Below are positions 44,336 to 54,350 of a stretch of 55,935 nt of DNA, in pieces. The DNA comes from an uncultured Verrucomicrobiota bacterium. Its GTDB lineage: Bacteria; Verrucomicrobiota; Verrucomicrobiia; Opitutales; Seribacteraceae. The translations under genes were made by a program, and so were the position numbers. The stretch is from positions 1-55,935 of the forward strand of contig CACFTI010000012.1 in NCBI GenBank assembly GCA_902569115.1. The letters are read 5' to 3'. Under the pieces are notes generated by a model, which had not been told where the DNA came from, did not search any database, and saw only the letters and a list, made by a program, of their open reading frames with translations. The number at the start of each line of letters is the position of its first letter. The stretch's first letter is position 1.

Positions 44336-45448
44336 TTAAGTACGAACCGAAGATTTTCGGTCTGATCGGACCTTCCATTCCACCGAAATAACCTCATTCA
44401 TGAATTCACGGGACTTCTCCATGGATTCAAGCAGTTTAAACTGAACCTTTGCTCGCTCAAGATTTTGAGTTGGGTGAGTGATTTTGAAATACTGATCACC
44501 TTTCAGGTAATCTGTTAAAAATCTAATACCTAGCTCATAAGTAATCACCAAAGGAGCAGATGCTAAGCCATCTATTTCAGCACCTGTAAGCATTTCATGG
44601 GTAGCATCCAAATAGCCCCGAACAATCGACTCAAAATAATCGGTTAAAAATTTGACCTTTGTAAGATCGATTTCCTCTTCATCAACCGAGTTACAAGTTG
44701 TGCGAACTAAATCCCCAAAATCATGAAGGGCACATCCAGGCATGACTGTATCCAGATCAATGACTGAGACTCCTTCCCCGGTTTTTTCGTCCAATAGAAC
44801 ATTGTTTAATTTAGTATCATTATGAACGATTCTAACAGGTAGTTGATCAACTGGAATAATGCTACAAAGAGACTTTCTTTTTAATATAAATTCCTGCAAG
44901 TCACCCACCTCTTTCAAACGATTTACCAAATCCAATTCTCTCGTTTTTTCATACTCACTGTAATACATGGATGTGTTATGAAAATTTTGAATCGTTGGAA
45001 TTAGTGGGTTCCCCTTGAGATCAGAAAGTGCGACCTGAAATCGGCCAAATGCCTTCGCTGCTTGATAAGCATAGTTAGTATCAGGAGGAACATCAAAGCA
45101 ATGAACTCCCTCGATGTAGGGCATCATTCGCCAATAGTTGCCGTTATGATCAAGATGAAATAAGTCTCCATTTTTGGATGGAATAAGTGTCAAGGTTTCC
45201 TGGGAACCTTTCGACTGAATATGCCTCGTTACTCTCGAATAATTATCCATCAGATCTCTCGGATTCTTAAAAACCTGATGATTAATTCTTTGTAGTGTAT
45301 ACCTTTTGATAGAATTCTCATTTGAAAGTTCCACCACAATTGTGTCATTTACATTACCCTTTTCATTTTTCTTTTTGGACACAAATACACCTGGAACGGA
45401 AAAATGACGTACTATTTGAGCAACTTCTTGGTCATTTGTTGTATTCAA
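44336..45448 (-). CDS. NahK-like aminosugar kinase (APH superfamily)
   Basis: A 370-aa kinase of the aminoglycoside phosphotransferase fold. It has 'GNVNDTIVVE' (31-40), 'YTLQRINHQVFKNP' (50-63), catalytic loop 'VHNDTKLNNVLLD' (208-220, D211) and 'VIDLDTVMPG' (229-238, metal Asp), then 'DFGDLVRT'. These match N-acetylhexosamine 1-kinase and its close relatives. It would phosphorylate GlcNAc/GalNAc-type sugars at C1 for salvage. It is first in the operon with the unknown protein and the FAD oxidase. Confidence 0.82.
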   Translation of the reverse strand: MNTTNDQEVAQIVRHFSVPGVFVSKKKNEKGNVNDTIVVELSNENSIKRYTLQRINHQVFKNPRDLMDNYSRVTRHIQSKGSQETLTLIPSKNGDLFHLDHNGNYWRMMPYIEGVHCFDVPPDTNYAYQAAKAFGRFQVALSDLKGNPLIPTIQNFHNTSMYYSEYEKTRELDLVNRLKEVGDLQEFILKRKSLCSIIPVDQLPVRIVHNDTKLNNVLLDEKTGEGVSVIDLDTVMPGCALHDFGDLVRTTCNSVDEEEIDLTKVKFLTDYFESIVRGYLDATHEMLTGAEIDGLASAPLVITYELGIRFLTDYLKGDQYFKITHPTQNLERAKVQFKLLESMEKSREFMNEVISVEWKVRSDRKSSVRT

Positions 45449-45584
45449 GAGATAAACATTTAAAAAAATCAGTAGCTAATTCAAACAAGAAATAAAGACT
45501 GGTTTAAGAACATAAAAGGGATTGAATATTCCACATGGAAAATGAGTTCTTGTGTAATTTGTCCATTTTATCAGTCTGTTTTAA

Positions 45585-46589
45585 ATGAGATTAATTTTTG
45601 TACTGATAGGAGTATACCTGCTTCTGACTTCCTGCGATTCCAATTCCGACATCTCTGTTTCAGACTCTGCCCAAGATGATGTGACAAATGAGCATCAGCC
45701 TCATTCCCAGATTCTGAAAGCAGATGCACCCCAATTAGAAACCGAGATTATTCAACCAAGTGGATTTGTGGGAAATATTTTTTCATACAGGAGGACATTC
45801 ATTGAAACCGATGAAAACATCGAAATTCCCCGAACTCCACCTGTAGGAGCGGGTCCAGAATATATTCTTAAAAGGGATGAAAATGACTCAGGTCTAATTC
45901 CTGTGTCTAAAAGACGATTAAGACTAAGAAAGGATAATTCCCCGTATTCAGGAAAAATTTATCTGCATTATCTTTCGGGAGAAATAGAACATTTCTCTTT
46001 CTATAAAAATGGTTTTCGGCAAGAAAAAGCTTATTGGTGGAAAAAAGACGGCAATCTTTCCAAAGTGTCAGAAGGTTGGGGCTTCGATTACAAGGAACTT
46101 GAGCTTGACGAAGTGTCCGAAAACCCAGTTTTCGATCTTCAATCTGAAATGAAACAACTATCTCCCGCGGACAATTACACGGTCACTTTCAGTGGAACTT
46201 ACGAAACTTGGAGAAAATGGTCTACGGTCAACTCTGATGGGATTACCATCTGTCTTGAAAATGGAGAAAACTTGGACGGTGATGTCAGAATCTACAGCAG
46301 TGATGGATTCTTAAAAGATATCAAAAGATTTAACAATGGATTATTGGATGGCGAAAGTGCCGCCTTTCATTCAAACGGAATTCAATCAACCTCGATGCAA
46401 TATCGAAATGGAGTTAAAAATGGAAAAGAAACTTGGTGGTCAGACAAAGGGCTCAAAACTTATTCGGCAAGCTATTTAGACGGTAAACTCCATGGGTCAA
46501 CATACAGTTGGGATGAGCGAGGTTTCCTAATATCTGAAGCTAAATTCAACAACGGAAACCCAGTCCGCCCGACAAGCGATACTGACTAA
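45585..46589 (+). CDS. lipoprotein with MORN-variant repeats
   Basis: A 334-aa protein with a lipobox 'LLTSC' (Cys17). The C-terminal part (~105-325) has several short repeats of the bacterial MORN-variant type: 'YSGKIYLHYLSGEIEHFSFYKNG', 'DGDVRIYSSDGFLKDIKRFNNGLLDG', 'NGKETWWSDKGLKTYSAS' (each listed as one ~20-residue strand pair). It is anchored to a membrane and probably acts in the envelope. Function unknown. It is divergent from the kinase operon. Confidence 0.72.
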   Translation: MRLIFVLIGVYLLLTSCDSNSDISVSDSAQDDVTNEHQPHSQILKADAPQLETEIIQPSGFVGNIFSYRRTFIETDENIEIPRTPPVGAGPEYILKRDENDSGLIPVSKRRLRLRKDNSPYSGKIYLHYLSGEIEHFSFYKNGFRQEKAYWWKKDGNLSKVSEGWGFDYKELELDEVSENPVFDLQSEMKQLSPADNYTVTFSGTYETWRKWSTVNSDGITICLENGENLDGDVRIYSSDGFLKDIKRFNNGLLDGESAAFHSNGIQSTSMQYRNGVKNGKETWWSDKGLKTYSASYLDGKLHGSTYSWDERGFLISEAKFNNGNPVRPTSDTD

Positions 46590-46636
46590 CCGATTAGTCA
46601 TTAAGTTTAGGTTGCATGGAAAATTCTACCTAAAGT

Positions 46637-48157
46637 CTATCGAAGTGGTAAAATATTGGAACCCACTAGACTAATAACTAATCCGGCAACAGAGATAATC
46701 GTCAATAAAAGGGACCAAGTCCTTAGCATCTCATGTTCAGTGAAACCACTAAGCTTTTGCACAACCCAAAAGCCACTGTCGTTCATCCAAGAGAGAGTTA
46801 TTGAGCCAAAACCTATAGCCAGAAAAATATATACCGGGTGGTAAGGAAGATTTCCTCCATTATTGATTATTGAAGCCATTAATCCTGCCCCCGTTATCAT
46901 TGCAACCGTTGCTGAACCTTGGGCAATTCGAATAAAAGCCGTGATTCCCCATGCCAGAATCACAAAAGAAACACTCATTTGAGTTGCATACTGAGCGATC
47001 ACCTCGCCAACTCCGCTAAGCCGAATCATTCCTCCATATGCCCCACCTGCTCCTGTGATTAAAATAATTGAACCAGCTGTAATCAAAGGTGCTTCCAGTG
47101 TTTTATTGAGAGAAAAACTAGCCTGAATCTCACTACCCTTCATTTGTCTGATCAAAAGAAAAACTGAAACAAGAGCAGCTAAAGACATTGCAATATTGGG
47201 TTCCCCCAGAAAAGAGAGGACCCTAAAAGTTGGATTTTCCTGAAGGGGACTAAATCTTCCTAGATCAAAACCCTGAACTTCGAGAACTTTCAAACAAGAA
47301 ACAAATGAAATTAATACAACTGGGAGAAGAATCGGTAAATAGGATAAAAAAAGTGGAGGCAATTCATTGAGTTTTTTAGCAAGCGTGCTCTCTAATTCCT
47401 CATTGCTAATACCTCCAATTTCTCTCATTGGAAACGAATACTTTTTTTCAAAGACAGCACCCACCCATAAAACTAAACAAGCCAAAGGAATACTTACCAA
47501 CAAACCAGCCATTAAAGCATATCCAAGTTCAATCTTCAGAAAATCAGCAATCATCAACGGTCCAGGAGTAGGCGGAACCATTGAATGAGTGATGGCACCG
47601 GCGCCGGCCATCGCGATTACAAAAAACAAATATTTTCCACCTGAACGAATCGCCATCGCACGCGCTAACGGTATGAGCAGAAAGAAGACCGTGTCAAAAA
47701 AAACGGGGATAGAAAGCAAAAAACCACTTAATAACAAAACCAGCCCTGCCCGTTTTTCACCAAACACAGACAAAAGGTGACGAACAATACGCTCAGCCGC
47801 ACCACTCTTCATCATGCATGTACCGACTATTGCTGCCAGGGCTATGATTATCCCGATCCCACCTGCAATATTTCCAAAACCTAAAAGGCTCCACTTAACG
47901 GCAAGTGTCCAATTTGCATAAGGGGTATCCGTTTCCTGCAGATCTACTCTACTATGGAAAAGTCCTTTATTCTCAATACTTGGATCAGGTAATGGACCGG
48001 AAAGCAAACCAACTATAATCGCTCCACTCATCATCGCTAGAAATGGGTGCAATTTGAATCGAGCAATCAAAACAACGACCCAAACAACCGACAAAAAGAG
48101 CACTAGTACAGGAAAACTATCAAAATCAGCAACAGAGGCTAGAATAGTATTTATCAT
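46637..48157 (-). CDS. GntP-family gluconate/organic-acid permease
   Basis: A 506-aa integral membrane protein with about 12-14 hydrophobic segments. 'KLHPFLAMMSGAIIVGLLSG', 'GFGNIAGGIGIIIALAAIVG' (about 95-115), 'HSMVPPTPGPLMIADFL' and 'RIAQGSATVAMITGAG' are GntP/GntT signatures for gluconate:H+ symport. Substrates of family members include gluconate, galactonate and related acids. It is convergent with the MORN lipoprotein and 21 bases downstream of the C39 peptidase. Confidence 0.9.
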   Translation of the reverse strand: MINTILASVADFDSFPVLVLFLSVVWVVVLIARFKLHPFLAMMSGAIIVGLLSGPLPDPSIENKGLFHSRVDLQETDTPYANWTLAVKWSLLGFGNIAGGIGIIIALAAIVGTCMMKSGAAERIVRHLLSVFGEKRAGLVLLLSGFLLSIPVFFDTVFFLLIPLARAMAIRSGGKYLFFVIAMAGAGAITHSMVPPTPGPLMIADFLKIELGYALMAGLLVSIPLACLVLWVGAVFEKKYSFPMREIGGISNEELESTLAKKLNELPPLFLSYLPILLPVVLISFVSCLKVLEVQGFDLGRFSPLQENPTFRVLSFLGEPNIAMSLAALVSVFLLIRQMKGSEIQASFSLNKTLEAPLITAGSIILITGAGGAYGGMIRLSGVGEVIAQYATQMSVSFVILAWGITAFIRIAQGSATVAMITGAGLMASIINNGGNLPYHPVYIFLAIGFGSITLSWMNDSGFWVVQKLSGFTEHEMLRTWSLLLTIISVAGLVISLVGSNILPLR

Positions 48158-48178
48158 ATTAATATAAGGGAGGATTAA

Positions 48179-49648
48179 TTAGTACTCAATCACCCAACAA
48201 CGGCCACTTGAAAAGTGTTCCGCTTCTTTTCCCGAAATCCATCTTTCTGTGAAACGAGGGCCCCATGAATCCGTAAAAGCGATTTCTTGGGTAGTTTTAT
48301 TAAAACCATGGATAATACAGATATGTAGATTCTCGCCTCTTTGAGGAGAGGATAAATCTTCAAGCTTTTGATCTGCTTTTTCGATGATCTTTCTCCACAT
48401 ATCAGGCTGACTGGCCTTTCGCATTGAAGTTCTTCGATTGGCAGTGTCATTAAACCATTGAGTGGAGTGCATTCCCCAAAGAATAGGAACCCCGTCCTTC
48501 AAGTACTTTTCCAACTCTTTAAAAGTTGGAAAACCATTGAGTGTATTCAATGTTCTTCCAGCAACCCAAACCTCTTGTTGTACTGCGTTAACCAATGTGC
48601 TAATCACTGTGCCCCCGCCCATCCCTGTATTACCTGCCATAGCAAGAAGGTACATATCAGCGGGAATTTCCATATACCTCATACATCGTTCAAAAGTCGC
48701 AGGCACACAATAACCTTTGGGGCCTTGATCAACCATCGGAATATTCAAGATGACGACATCTCCATTATCTCTTTTTTCAACATTTGCTTCATGCACTCTG
48801 CGTAGATGCATATCTGCAACTTTTGTTTGCCTCCCCCGTTTATCCGCTACCTCAATTTTATCGATGGATAAACTAACGAATTCTCCTTCCGCAACGCTGA
48901 CCAAAAAGCTATGATCATACCAATCCCAACGTGTGACTTTTCTTTTAGCCGATCCTTGCCCAAAATTTTGGCGTTTTCCTGGACCCAAGATATCATCTAG
49001 TTTTCGAGTTATAAATTCTGCATCTCTTTCGATCATTTTTTCTAATTCAGCAGGATCGTTAGTAACGGTTCCATCTTTGAAATGCTCTTCAGCCACACCT
49101 CCAGCAGCAAAACAATCTCCTTTGTTAGCAAAAACTAGAGAAAAACTTGAAATATTATCCGTGGATCCGTAGAAAACGGCCGAATAAGGTCTAGAACCTA
49201 GGAAACGATAATTTGAAGGAGCATATAAACGACAACTTATTGAATTAGTAGTCGCTGACTCGACTGGCCAATTTAACCTGCCTCCAACCTCATCAGCGGT
49301 ATCATCCCAAAGATTTGTATCAACAAATAATTTCTGCCCCACTGCTTCATTCATTTTCGAAAAAGAGACTTTAGACTTTTCAGCCCGTGGACCTGAAGAA
49401 ACTGTTTGCGATTTTTTAGATTCCGAGATTTCTGCAACCTTTTGCTTAATTACTTCGATAGATTGCGAGTCAAATATAGAAATAGATGCGACAAAGGTAA
49501 GTCCGTCATTTCGTTGTAATTTCACCTTTCCATTCTGAAAACTTAAAACACGAGCTTCAATGGTAGTGCCTGTAGTATTTTTTAATTCGATAAACTGACC
49601 ATTGAGCGATGAGCATGTTATCCAAAAAATTAAAAAAAATGCTTTCAT
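48179..49648 (-). CDS. secreted C39-like cysteine peptidase with N-terminal SHD1-like domain
   Basis: A 489-aa protein: signal peptide (1-17), an SHD1-like segment (19-70, 'GTTIEARVLSFQNGKVKLQR'), a ~220-residue middle part, then a C39_2/papain-like peptidase. Catalytic Cys314 is in 'GYCVPATFERCM', His in 'ICIIHGFN' (~440) and Asp in 'AFTDSWGP' (~457). The join of SHD1 and peptidase suggests a tethered periplasmic protease. The four-repeat SHD1 protein at 15503 may be related in partner. The substrate is unknown. Confidence 0.78.
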   Translation of the reverse strand: MKAFFLIFWITCSSLNGQFIELKNTTGTTIEARVLSFQNGKVKLQRNDGLTFVASISIFDSQSIEVIKQKVAEISESKKSQTVSSGPRAEKSKVSFSKMNEAVGQKLFVDTNLWDDTADEVGGRLNWPVESATTNSISCRLYAPSNYRFLGSRPYSAVFYGSTDNISSFSLVFANKGDCFAAGGVAEEHFKDGTVTNDPAELEKMIERDAEFITRKLDDILGPGKRQNFGQGSAKRKVTRWDWYDHSFLVSVAEGEFVSLSIDKIEVADKRGRQTKVADMHLRRVHEANVEKRDNGDVVILNIPMVDQGPKGYCVPATFERCMRYMEIPADMYLLAMAGNTGMGGGTVISTLVNAVQQEVWVAGRTLNTLNGFPTFKELEKYLKDGVPILWGMHSTQWFNDTANRRTSMRKASQPDMWRKIIEKADQKLEDLSSPQRGENLHICIIHGFNKTTQEIAFTDSWGPRFTERWISGKEAEHFSSGRCWVIEY

Positions 49649-49721
49649 AAACCATTCTTACCAATGGAAATTTTTGTTTTCAAGTATCCTTTTGCCTCCT
49701 GATTTTTTCCTCGGATAGAAG

Positions 49722-49748
49722 TCATCTGCCGAAGATGATTGCAGATGA
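49722..49748. promoter_or_regulatory. inverted repeat upstream of isocitrate dehydrogenase
   Basis: TCATCTGC (49722-49729) and GCAGATGA (49741-49748) form a perfect 8-base inverted repeat with 11 bases between, 41 bases before the icd start. It may be an operator or mRNA hairpin. Confidence 0.4.
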
Positions 49749-49789
49749 GTATTCAAAACTTTAGGGGTACTTTTTACTAAATATTCAAA

Positions 49790-52015
49790 ATGTCTTCTCG
49801 AACAGTCTACTACACAAAAACTGATGAGGCTCCCGCCCTCGCAACCTATTCTCTATTACCTATCCTGAGGGCTTTTACAGCTAGTTCAGGTATTAAATAC
49901 GAGCTTAAAGATATTTCTCTGGCAGGTCGTATACTAGCCCATTTCCCGGATTCCCTTTCCCCCGAACAAAGAACCTCAGATGCGTTGGCCGAACTTGGAA
50001 AACTAGCTACTGAACCACATGCCAACATAATCAAACTCCCCAACATTAGTGCATCCATTCCCCAGCTGCAGGATGCAATCAAGGAACTTCAAGAGAAAGG
50101 ATTTACGATCCCCGATTTCCCATCCAATCCTCAAAATGAAGAAGAAAAGCAAACTCGAGCAACCTATGCCAAGGTATTAGGATCCGCAGTGAATCCTGTA
50201 CTGAGAGAGGGTAATTCAGATCGTCGCGTCGCTAAGCCTGTGAAAGAATATGCCCAGAAAAACCCACATTCCATGGGTGCTTGGTCCTCTGAATCTAAGT
50301 CGCATGTGGCTCATATGGAGTCAGGTGATTTTTATGGCAGTGAACAGTCTGTGATCATCGAACACGATAATTCGGTAAATATTGAATTCACCAATAGTAA
50401 TGGTGAAAAGAGAATCCTAAAGGATAGTCTTGTTTTGCTTCAGGGGGAAGTGATCGATGCCTCTGTAATGAGTCGTTCCACCCTTCGATCTTTCCTATCT
50501 GAACAACTTATAAAGGCGAAAGAGGAGGATGTCCTTTTTTCTCTGCATATGAAAGCGACCATGATGAAGGTTTCAGACCCTATAATATTTGGGCATTGTG
50601 TAGAAGCATATCTCGCAGACTTGCTGGAATCTCACGGGGAAAAGCTAAAAGAAGCCGGATTTAATCCCAACAACGGAATATCCAATTTGTACCAAGTTAT
50701 TCATTCATTGGGCGAAGCCGATCAAGGTGCGATTAAAACCCAAATAGAAAAAATTATCTCAAAGAATCCACCCCTCGCTATGGTGAATTCAGATAAAGGA
50801 ATCACAAACCTTCATGTACCAAGTGATGTTATTATAGATGCCTCCATGCCAGCTATGATTCGTACATCCGGTAAGATGTGGGGCCCCGACGGGAACCCGA
50901 AAGACACCAAGGCAGTTATCCCAGATCGTAATTACGCCGGCGTTTATCAGGCCACTATCGACTTTTGTAAAGAAAATGGGGCCTTTGATGTCACAACCAT
51001 GGGAAATGTTGCCAATGTCGGTTTAATGGCCAAAAAAGCTGAAGAATACGGATCCCACGACAAAACTTTTGAAATCGAATCTTCAGGTATCGTTCGAGTG
51101 ATCGATAAATCCGGTAAGATTTTGCTTTCACACGAGGTAGAAACAGGAGACATCTGGCGAATGTGCCAGACCAAAAAAGTGTCTATCATTGACTGGGTGA
51201 AACTTGCAGTTAATCGAGCTAGGCAAAGTCGTAATCAAGTGATCTTTTGGCTCGATGAAAATCGTCCACATGACGCGAATCTAATCAAATATGTTAATGC
51301 CAAGCTCACTACGCTCGATACAGAAGGACTAGAGATCCAAATTCTAGCGCCTATTGAAGCGACCAAGATTACCTGCCAAAGGTGTAAAGAGGGCCTAGAT
51401 ACAATCTCAGCCACCGGCAATGTTCTACGTGATTATCTTACTGACCTGTTCCCCATTTTAGAGCTTGGTACGAGCGCCAAGATGCTTTCAATCGTACCAC
51501 TCCTAGCTGGTGGAGGACTTTTTGAGACGGGTGCTGGAGGATCCGCACCCAAGCATGTTCAGCAATTTATTGATGAAGGACATTTGCGCTGGGACTCGCT
51601 TGGAGAATTTCTTGCGATTGCAGTTTCTCTCGAAGACTTGGCAAACAAAACCGATAATCCTAAAACGCAAGTTCTAGCTGATTGCCTAAACTCAGCCATT
51701 GGCCGTTTTCTTGACGAAAATAAATCTCCTTCGCGTAAAGTAAACGAGATCGATAACCGTGGGAGCCATTTTTTCCTCAGCCTCTTCTGGGCTGAAGCCT
51801 TAGCTGGACAAAGTGAAGATGATGAACTCGCCTCTCACTTCTCCCAGTTGGCAAAAGATCTTAGGATCAACGAAAACAAGATTATTGAAGAGTTGAACGA
51901 AGCACAGGGAAAGCCAACGGATATTGGTGGTTATTATCTTCCAGATGAAGAGAAAGTCTCCTCTCTCATGCGGCCAAGTAGAACTTTCAATGAGGCACTC
52001 GCATCTAATTGTTGA
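49790..52015 (+). CDS. icd: NADP-dependent isocitrate dehydrogenase, monomeric type
   Basis: The 741-aa length and sequence are those of monomeric IDH-II, which decarboxylates isocitrate to 2-oxoglutarate with NADP. Recognisable stretches are '[15 protein letters not shown]' near the start, '[15 protein letters not shown]' (~143-157), '[16 protein letters not shown]' , '[20 protein letters not shown]' and '[21 protein letters not shown]'. It is unrelated in fold history to the common homodimeric Icd. It lies alone with an inverted repeat upstream and a sulfatase 70 bases downstream. Confidence 0.97.
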   Translation: MSSRTVYYTKTDEAPALATYSLLPILRAFTASSGIKYELKDISLAGRILAHFPDSLSPEQRTSDALAELGKLATEPHANIIKLPNISASIPQLQDAIKELQEKGFTIPDFPSNPQNEEEKQTRATYAKVLGSAVNPVLREGNSDRRVAKPVKEYAQKNPHSMGAWSSESKSHVAHMESGDFYGSEQSVIIEHDNSVNIEFTNSNGEKRILKDSLVLLQGEVIDASVMSRSTLRSFLSEQLIKAKEEDVLFSLHMKATMMKVSDPIIFGHCVEAYLADLLESHGEKLKEAGFNPNNGISNLYQVIHSLGEADQGAIKTQIEKIISKNPPLAMVNSDKGITNLHVPSDVIIDASMPAMIRTSGKMWGPDGNPKDTKAVIPDRNYAGVYQATIDFCKENGAFDVTTMGNVANVGLMAKKAEEYGSHDKTFEIESSGIVRVIDKSGKILLSHEVETGDIWRMCQTKKVSIIDWVKLAVNRARQSRNQVIFWLDENRPHDANLIKYVNAKLTTLDTEGLEIQILAPIEATKITCQRCKEGLDTISATGNVLRDYLTDLFPILELGTSAKMLSIVPLLAGGGLFETGAGGSAPKHVQQFIDEGHLRWDSLGEFLAIAVSLEDLANKTDNPKTQVLADCLNSAIGRFLDENKSPSRKVNEIDNRGSHFFLSLFWAEALAGQSEDDELASHFSQLAKDLRINENKIIEELNEAQGKPTDIGGYYLPDEEKVSSLMRPSRTFNEALASNC

Positions 52016-52084
52016 AATAAAACAAAATAACTTTCACGAAATCCAAGGAATATTATGATTTCCTGAGAAAACTTCTTCATCCAC

Positions 52085-53647
52085 ATGCTTAAATTCTCCT
52101 TCATCAGCATTATATTTTTAAAGCTGATCACTGGTCTAGCCGCAAAGCAACCAAATGTTCTTTTCATATTAGTCGACGATATGGGAGCCCGAGATCTGAG
52201 CAATGAAGGCTCCACTTTTTACGAAAGCCCGAATATCGACCGTATTGCCAATGAAGGAATGAAGTTTACTAGGGGCTATGCCAGCTGCCAGGTATGCAGC
52301 CCCTCTCGGGCAAGCATTCTCACTGGCAAATACCCCACAAATCATGGGATCACCACCTGGATTGGGGATTCTGCTGGTGAAGCATGGAATAAGCGAGGAA
52401 GGAATGATAGTCACTTTCCTCCCGAATACGAACGGAATCTTCGGGTCTCCGAGATCACCCTAGCTGAAGCAATGAGGAATGCGGGTTACAAGACTTTCTT
52501 TGCGGGAAAATGGCATTTGGGAAGCGAGGGTTCCTGGCCAACGGATCATGGATTTGATATTAATAAAGGTGGTTGGGATGTGGGTGGACCACGGGGTGGT
52601 TTCTTTGCTCCCTATATTAACCCAAATCTGGAATCCGGTCCCGATGGGGAATCGCTTACCCTTCGCCTCGGGCAGGAGACAGCTGATTTCATCGAGGCTC
52701 ATAAGGATCAACCCTTCCTTGCCTATCTTTCTTTTTATACCGTACATGCTCCCATTCAGACGACACAAGCACTATGGCAGAAATATCGTGATAAGGCTGA
52801 GAAAATGGGCCTGACGGAAAGTAAGGAACGCTTCCTTTTTGACCGCCGGCTGAATGTCCGCCAGGTACAGGACTGTCCGATCTATGCCGGTATGATCGAA
52901 CAGCTCGATGAAGCTGTCGGAATTGTACTCGCCAAGCTCGATGAATTTGGACTGGACGACAATACCATCGTTTGCTTCACCTCAGACAATGGGGGGGTTT
53001 CCTCCGGAGATGCCTACGCCACATCCAACTTGCCGCACCGTGGAGGCAAGGGACGCCAATGGGAAGGCGGCATTCGTGAACCCTTCTATATCAAATTCCC
53101 CAGAATCACTAAGGGTGGATTAAAAAATACCACGCCTGTCAACGGGATTGATTGGTATCCCACCATTCTTGAACTTTGCGGAATTAAAATACCTAAAAAT
53201 CAAAAAGTGGATGGGGTTAGCCTCGTTCCCTTACTCAAAGGTAAAGCGATTAAAAATCGTTCACTCTTTTGGCATTATCCACATTATGGGAATCAGGGAG
53301 GCGAACCAAGCTCCATCATTATGGAAGATGACTGGAAACTTATTCATTATCATGAAGATGGCAGGGATGAGCTTTATCATTTGGGAAATGATATTGGAGA
53401 ACAAAATAATATTTTCAAAAAGGAAAATAAGCGTTCCCTGCAAATGCGAAAGAGATTGGATGCATGGCTAAAACAAACCAAAGCGAAATTCCCACAACCC
53501 GATCCTAAGTTTGACTCGAAGAAAAGAAACTTTCGATGGGGAAACATAGAAACAAAAGGTAAAGAGGTATTAGAAAAACGGCATGCCTCCTTCCTCGATC
53601 CAAAATACCAACCCAATAAAGATTGGTGGGGTAGTCAAATTGATTGA
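52085..53647 (+). CDS. secreted Cys-type sulfatase
   Basis: A 520-aa sulfatase with a signal peptide (1-20, cut near 'GLAA-K'), metal ligands in 'VDDMG' (D31, D32), the formylglycine motif CSPSR at C71-R75, 'GKWHLG' and 'TSDNGG'. It is the third sulfatase in the window and uses the same Cys-type chemistry, needing a maturase not seen here. It is followed after 15 bases by a YceI-like gene, so the two may be co-transcribed. Substrate unknown. Confidence 0.93.
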   Translation: MLKFSFISIIFLKLITGLAAKQPNVLFILVDDMGARDLSNEGSTFYESPNIDRIANEGMKFTRGYASCQVCSPSRASILTGKYPTNHGITTWIGDSAGEAWNKRGRNDSHFPPEYERNLRVSEITLAEAMRNAGYKTFFAGKWHLGSEGSWPTDHGFDINKGGWDVGGPRGGFFAPYINPNLESGPDGESLTLRLGQETADFIEAHKDQPFLAYLSFYTVHAPIQTTQALWQKYRDKAEKMGLTESKERFLFDRRLNVRQVQDCPIYAGMIEQLDEAVGIVLAKLDEFGLDDNTIVCFTSDNGGVSSGDAYATSNLPHRGGKGRQWEGGIREPFYIKFPRITKGGLKNTTPVNGIDWYPTILELCGIKIPKNQKVDGVSLVPLLKGKAIKNRSLFWHYPHYGNQGGEPSSIIMEDDWKLIHYHEDGRDELYHLGNDIGEQNNIFKKENKRSLQMRKRLDAWLKQTKAKFPQPDPKFDSKKRNFRWGNIETKGKEVLEKRHASFLDPKYQPNKDWWGSQID

Positions 53648-53662
53648 TATATAAAGTTATAA

Positions 53663-54331
53663 GTGAAGATTATTATAAATAAGCTCCTGCAAATTCTTGT
53701 CTTTATATTCCCAAGTATAACAGGGGCAGCCTGGGACCTTCAGAAATTTGACCTCACCCCTTTCCAATCAAATAATCGTCTCGAGATAGACTTAAAAACT
53801 ACTTTTGGGAGCGGTAATGTCAGAGGAGTAATATCCAAAGTAAAAGGAAACATTATCTGTTCATTTCAACAACCAGATAAAACTCAAGGTTTGATTAATA
53901 TGGATGCAAATTCCATACGTTTTGGTTACGGAAAAATTAATAAAGATGCACATAATATCCCTTGGCTTCACTCGCTTAAATTTCCAAATATCTCCTTCAA
54001 ACTAAATTCGCTGGAAAATTTTGTTTGGAAAAATGAAGTTCTTCAAGCAAATGCAAGCGGACTCCTTTCAATCAAGCGAAGCAGAATATCCCTCTCCCTA
54101 CCAGTCACCTTGCATTACGCCAGAAAAGAAAGAAAAAAGTATGACGGCAAATCTGGAGACCTAATTTTTATTAGAGGAAATTTTCCGCTCAGTCGGGAAA
54201 TATTATCTATTAATCCCTCGAATGGTCTAGAATCCGTCGGAGACCAAGTTATGATTACATTACATTTGATGGCTGGATCCGGTCGTGTACGCCCTTTTTT
54301 ACCCTGCAGAACTTTTGATAGCCCTCGCTAA
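53663..54331 (+). CDS. secreted YceI-like lipocalin-fold protein
   Basis: A 222-aa protein from GTG 53663 with a signal peptide (1-22). The body resembles YceI: 'FGSGNVRGVISKVKGNIIC', 'SLKFPNISFKLNSLE', 'ASGLLSIKRSRISLSLPVTL'. YceI proteins form a lipocalin-like barrel that binds polyisoprenoid or other lipophilic molecules in the periplasm. The match is weak but in the right order. The C-terminal 'GSGRVRPFLPCRTF' is unusual. It follows the sulfatase by 15 bases. Confidence 0.65.
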   Translation: MKIIINKLLQILVFIFPSITGAAWDLQKFDLTPFQSNNRLEIDLKTTFGSGNVRGVISKVKGNIICSFQQPDKTQGLINMDANSIRFGYGKINKDAHNIPWLHSLKFPNISFKLNSLENFVWKNEVLQANASGLLSIKRSRISLSLPVTLHYARKERKKYDGKSGDLIFIRGNFPLSREILSINPSNGLESVGDQVMITLHLMAGSGRVRPFLPCRTFDSPR

Positions 54332-54350
54332 ACAAAATGCCTAGACAACT

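Noticed and set aside
48458..48805. 115-codon Cys/His-rich open frame opposite the C39 peptidase
   Set aside because: The apparent metal-binding composition arises from antisense codons of the peptidase.
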